Source: Bryobacterales bacterium
Lineage (GTDB): Bacteria > Acidobacteriota > Terriglobia > Bryobacterales > Bryobacteraceae
DNA: 32,426 nucleotides
Assembly: GCA_003136575.1 (NCBI GenBank)
Contig: PLEX01000080.1
Span: 4,169 to 36,594, forward strand
Reading direction: 5' to 3'
The notes below the pieces were generated by a model. The model was given only the letters and a program-made list of their open reading frames with translations. It was not told where the DNA came from and searched no databases. Below, piece after piece: positions 32,308 to 32,426 of this stretch. Each line of letters begins with the position of its first letter. Position 1 is the stretch's first letter. A program made the position numbers and the translations under genes.

Positions 32308-32426
32308 ATGGCAGAAATCAGGCGCCGCAAGTCGATTGCGGTGAGCATTGGCGATAGCAAAGCCGGCGGTATCAAAGTCGGCGGGTCGAACCCCATCGTC
32401 GTGCAGTCCATGACGAACACCGACAC
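32308..32426 (+). CDS. ispG: 4-hydroxy-3-methylbut-2-enyl diphosphate synthase (partial, 5' end)
   Basis: Only the first 39 codons lie in the window. The frame begins MAEIRRRKSIAV and continues IKVGGSNPIVVQSMTNTDT, the N-terminal signature of IspG (GcpE). This iron-sulfur enzyme of the MEP isoprenoid pathway reduces methylerythritol cyclodiphosphate. A perfect AGGAGG lies five bases before the ATG. The gene continues beyond the window edge, so its length and iron-sulfur cysteines cannot be checked. A TAAAAT at 32276-32281 may be its -10 box; the -35 is unclear. Confidence 0.92.
   Translation, partial: MAEIRRRKSIAVSIGDSKAGGIKVGGSNPIVVQSMTNTD

Overview
The window looks like chromosomal DNA of an acidobacterium of the Bryobacterales/Solibacter type. 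The sequence is clearly GC-rich. It carries a VWFA-related protein of the acidobacterial kind, a short PadR regulator of the style common in Solibacter, many small secreted proteins with no assigned function, and ECF sigma/anti-sigma pairs leading operons of exported proteins. The taxon is an inference from gene content; there is no rRNA or tRNA in the window to confirm it.

Layout. 119-3604: a secreted VWA protein (minus) diverges from a pair of exported proteins (propeller-like, then Ig-like). 3769-6591: a large secreted Ntn-hydrolase of phospholipase B/C45 type, with a minus-strand terminator behind it. 6682-10077 (minus): a tightly overlapping operon of YheT-type hydrolase, ECF sigma, one-TM anti-sigma candidate, DUF4252 protein, small beta protein and PA14 protein. 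10148-11410: a GAF-GAF-ANTAR regulator. 11789-12851: a PadR repressor and a frameshifted membrane protein. 12852-13402: a gene-free stretch dense in perfect stem-loops. 13403-15392: DksA/TraR-type zinc finger protein, soluble histidine kinase and a small membrane protein. 15530-19767: zwf, a broken Xre/RES toxin-antitoxin locus, lepB and a ROK sugar kinase. 19858-21582: two small genes including a CopG-type antitoxin, then a winged-helix regulator with its membrane partner behind a promoter overlapped by a two-fold symmetric operator. 21773-23128: a ClC chloride channel. 23737-28568: a low-complexity membrane protein, a TPR protein with a degenerate metallopeptidase motif and a Tat-exported sulfatase. 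28617-29416: a two-gene nucleotidyltransferase module. 29495-31321: a second ECF sigma/anti-sigma/exported-protein operon. 31391-32225: a small conserved protein and a frameshifted PIN toxin. 32308 to the end: the start of ispG.

How the genes fit together. Two loci share one design: a cytoplasmic ECF sigma factor overlaps a single-pass regulator by ATGA and is followed by secreted proteins, suggesting envelope-stress or surface-remodelling circuits. zwf and the ROK kinase form a small sugar-phosphate island separated by the toxin-antitoxin remnant and lepB. Apparent frameshifts occur only in accessory genes (RES, Xre, PIN, PadR-linked membrane protein), while every long gene reads through intact. 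This points to genuine decay rather than uniform sequencing error, although raw reads would be needed to prove it.

The best candidates for something undescribed are the stem-loop array at 12927-13272, the NTase plus 78-residue protein module, the operator at 21604-21637 and the ECF-led secreted-protein operons. No CRISPR array, insertion sequence, prophage gene, tRNA or rRNA was found.
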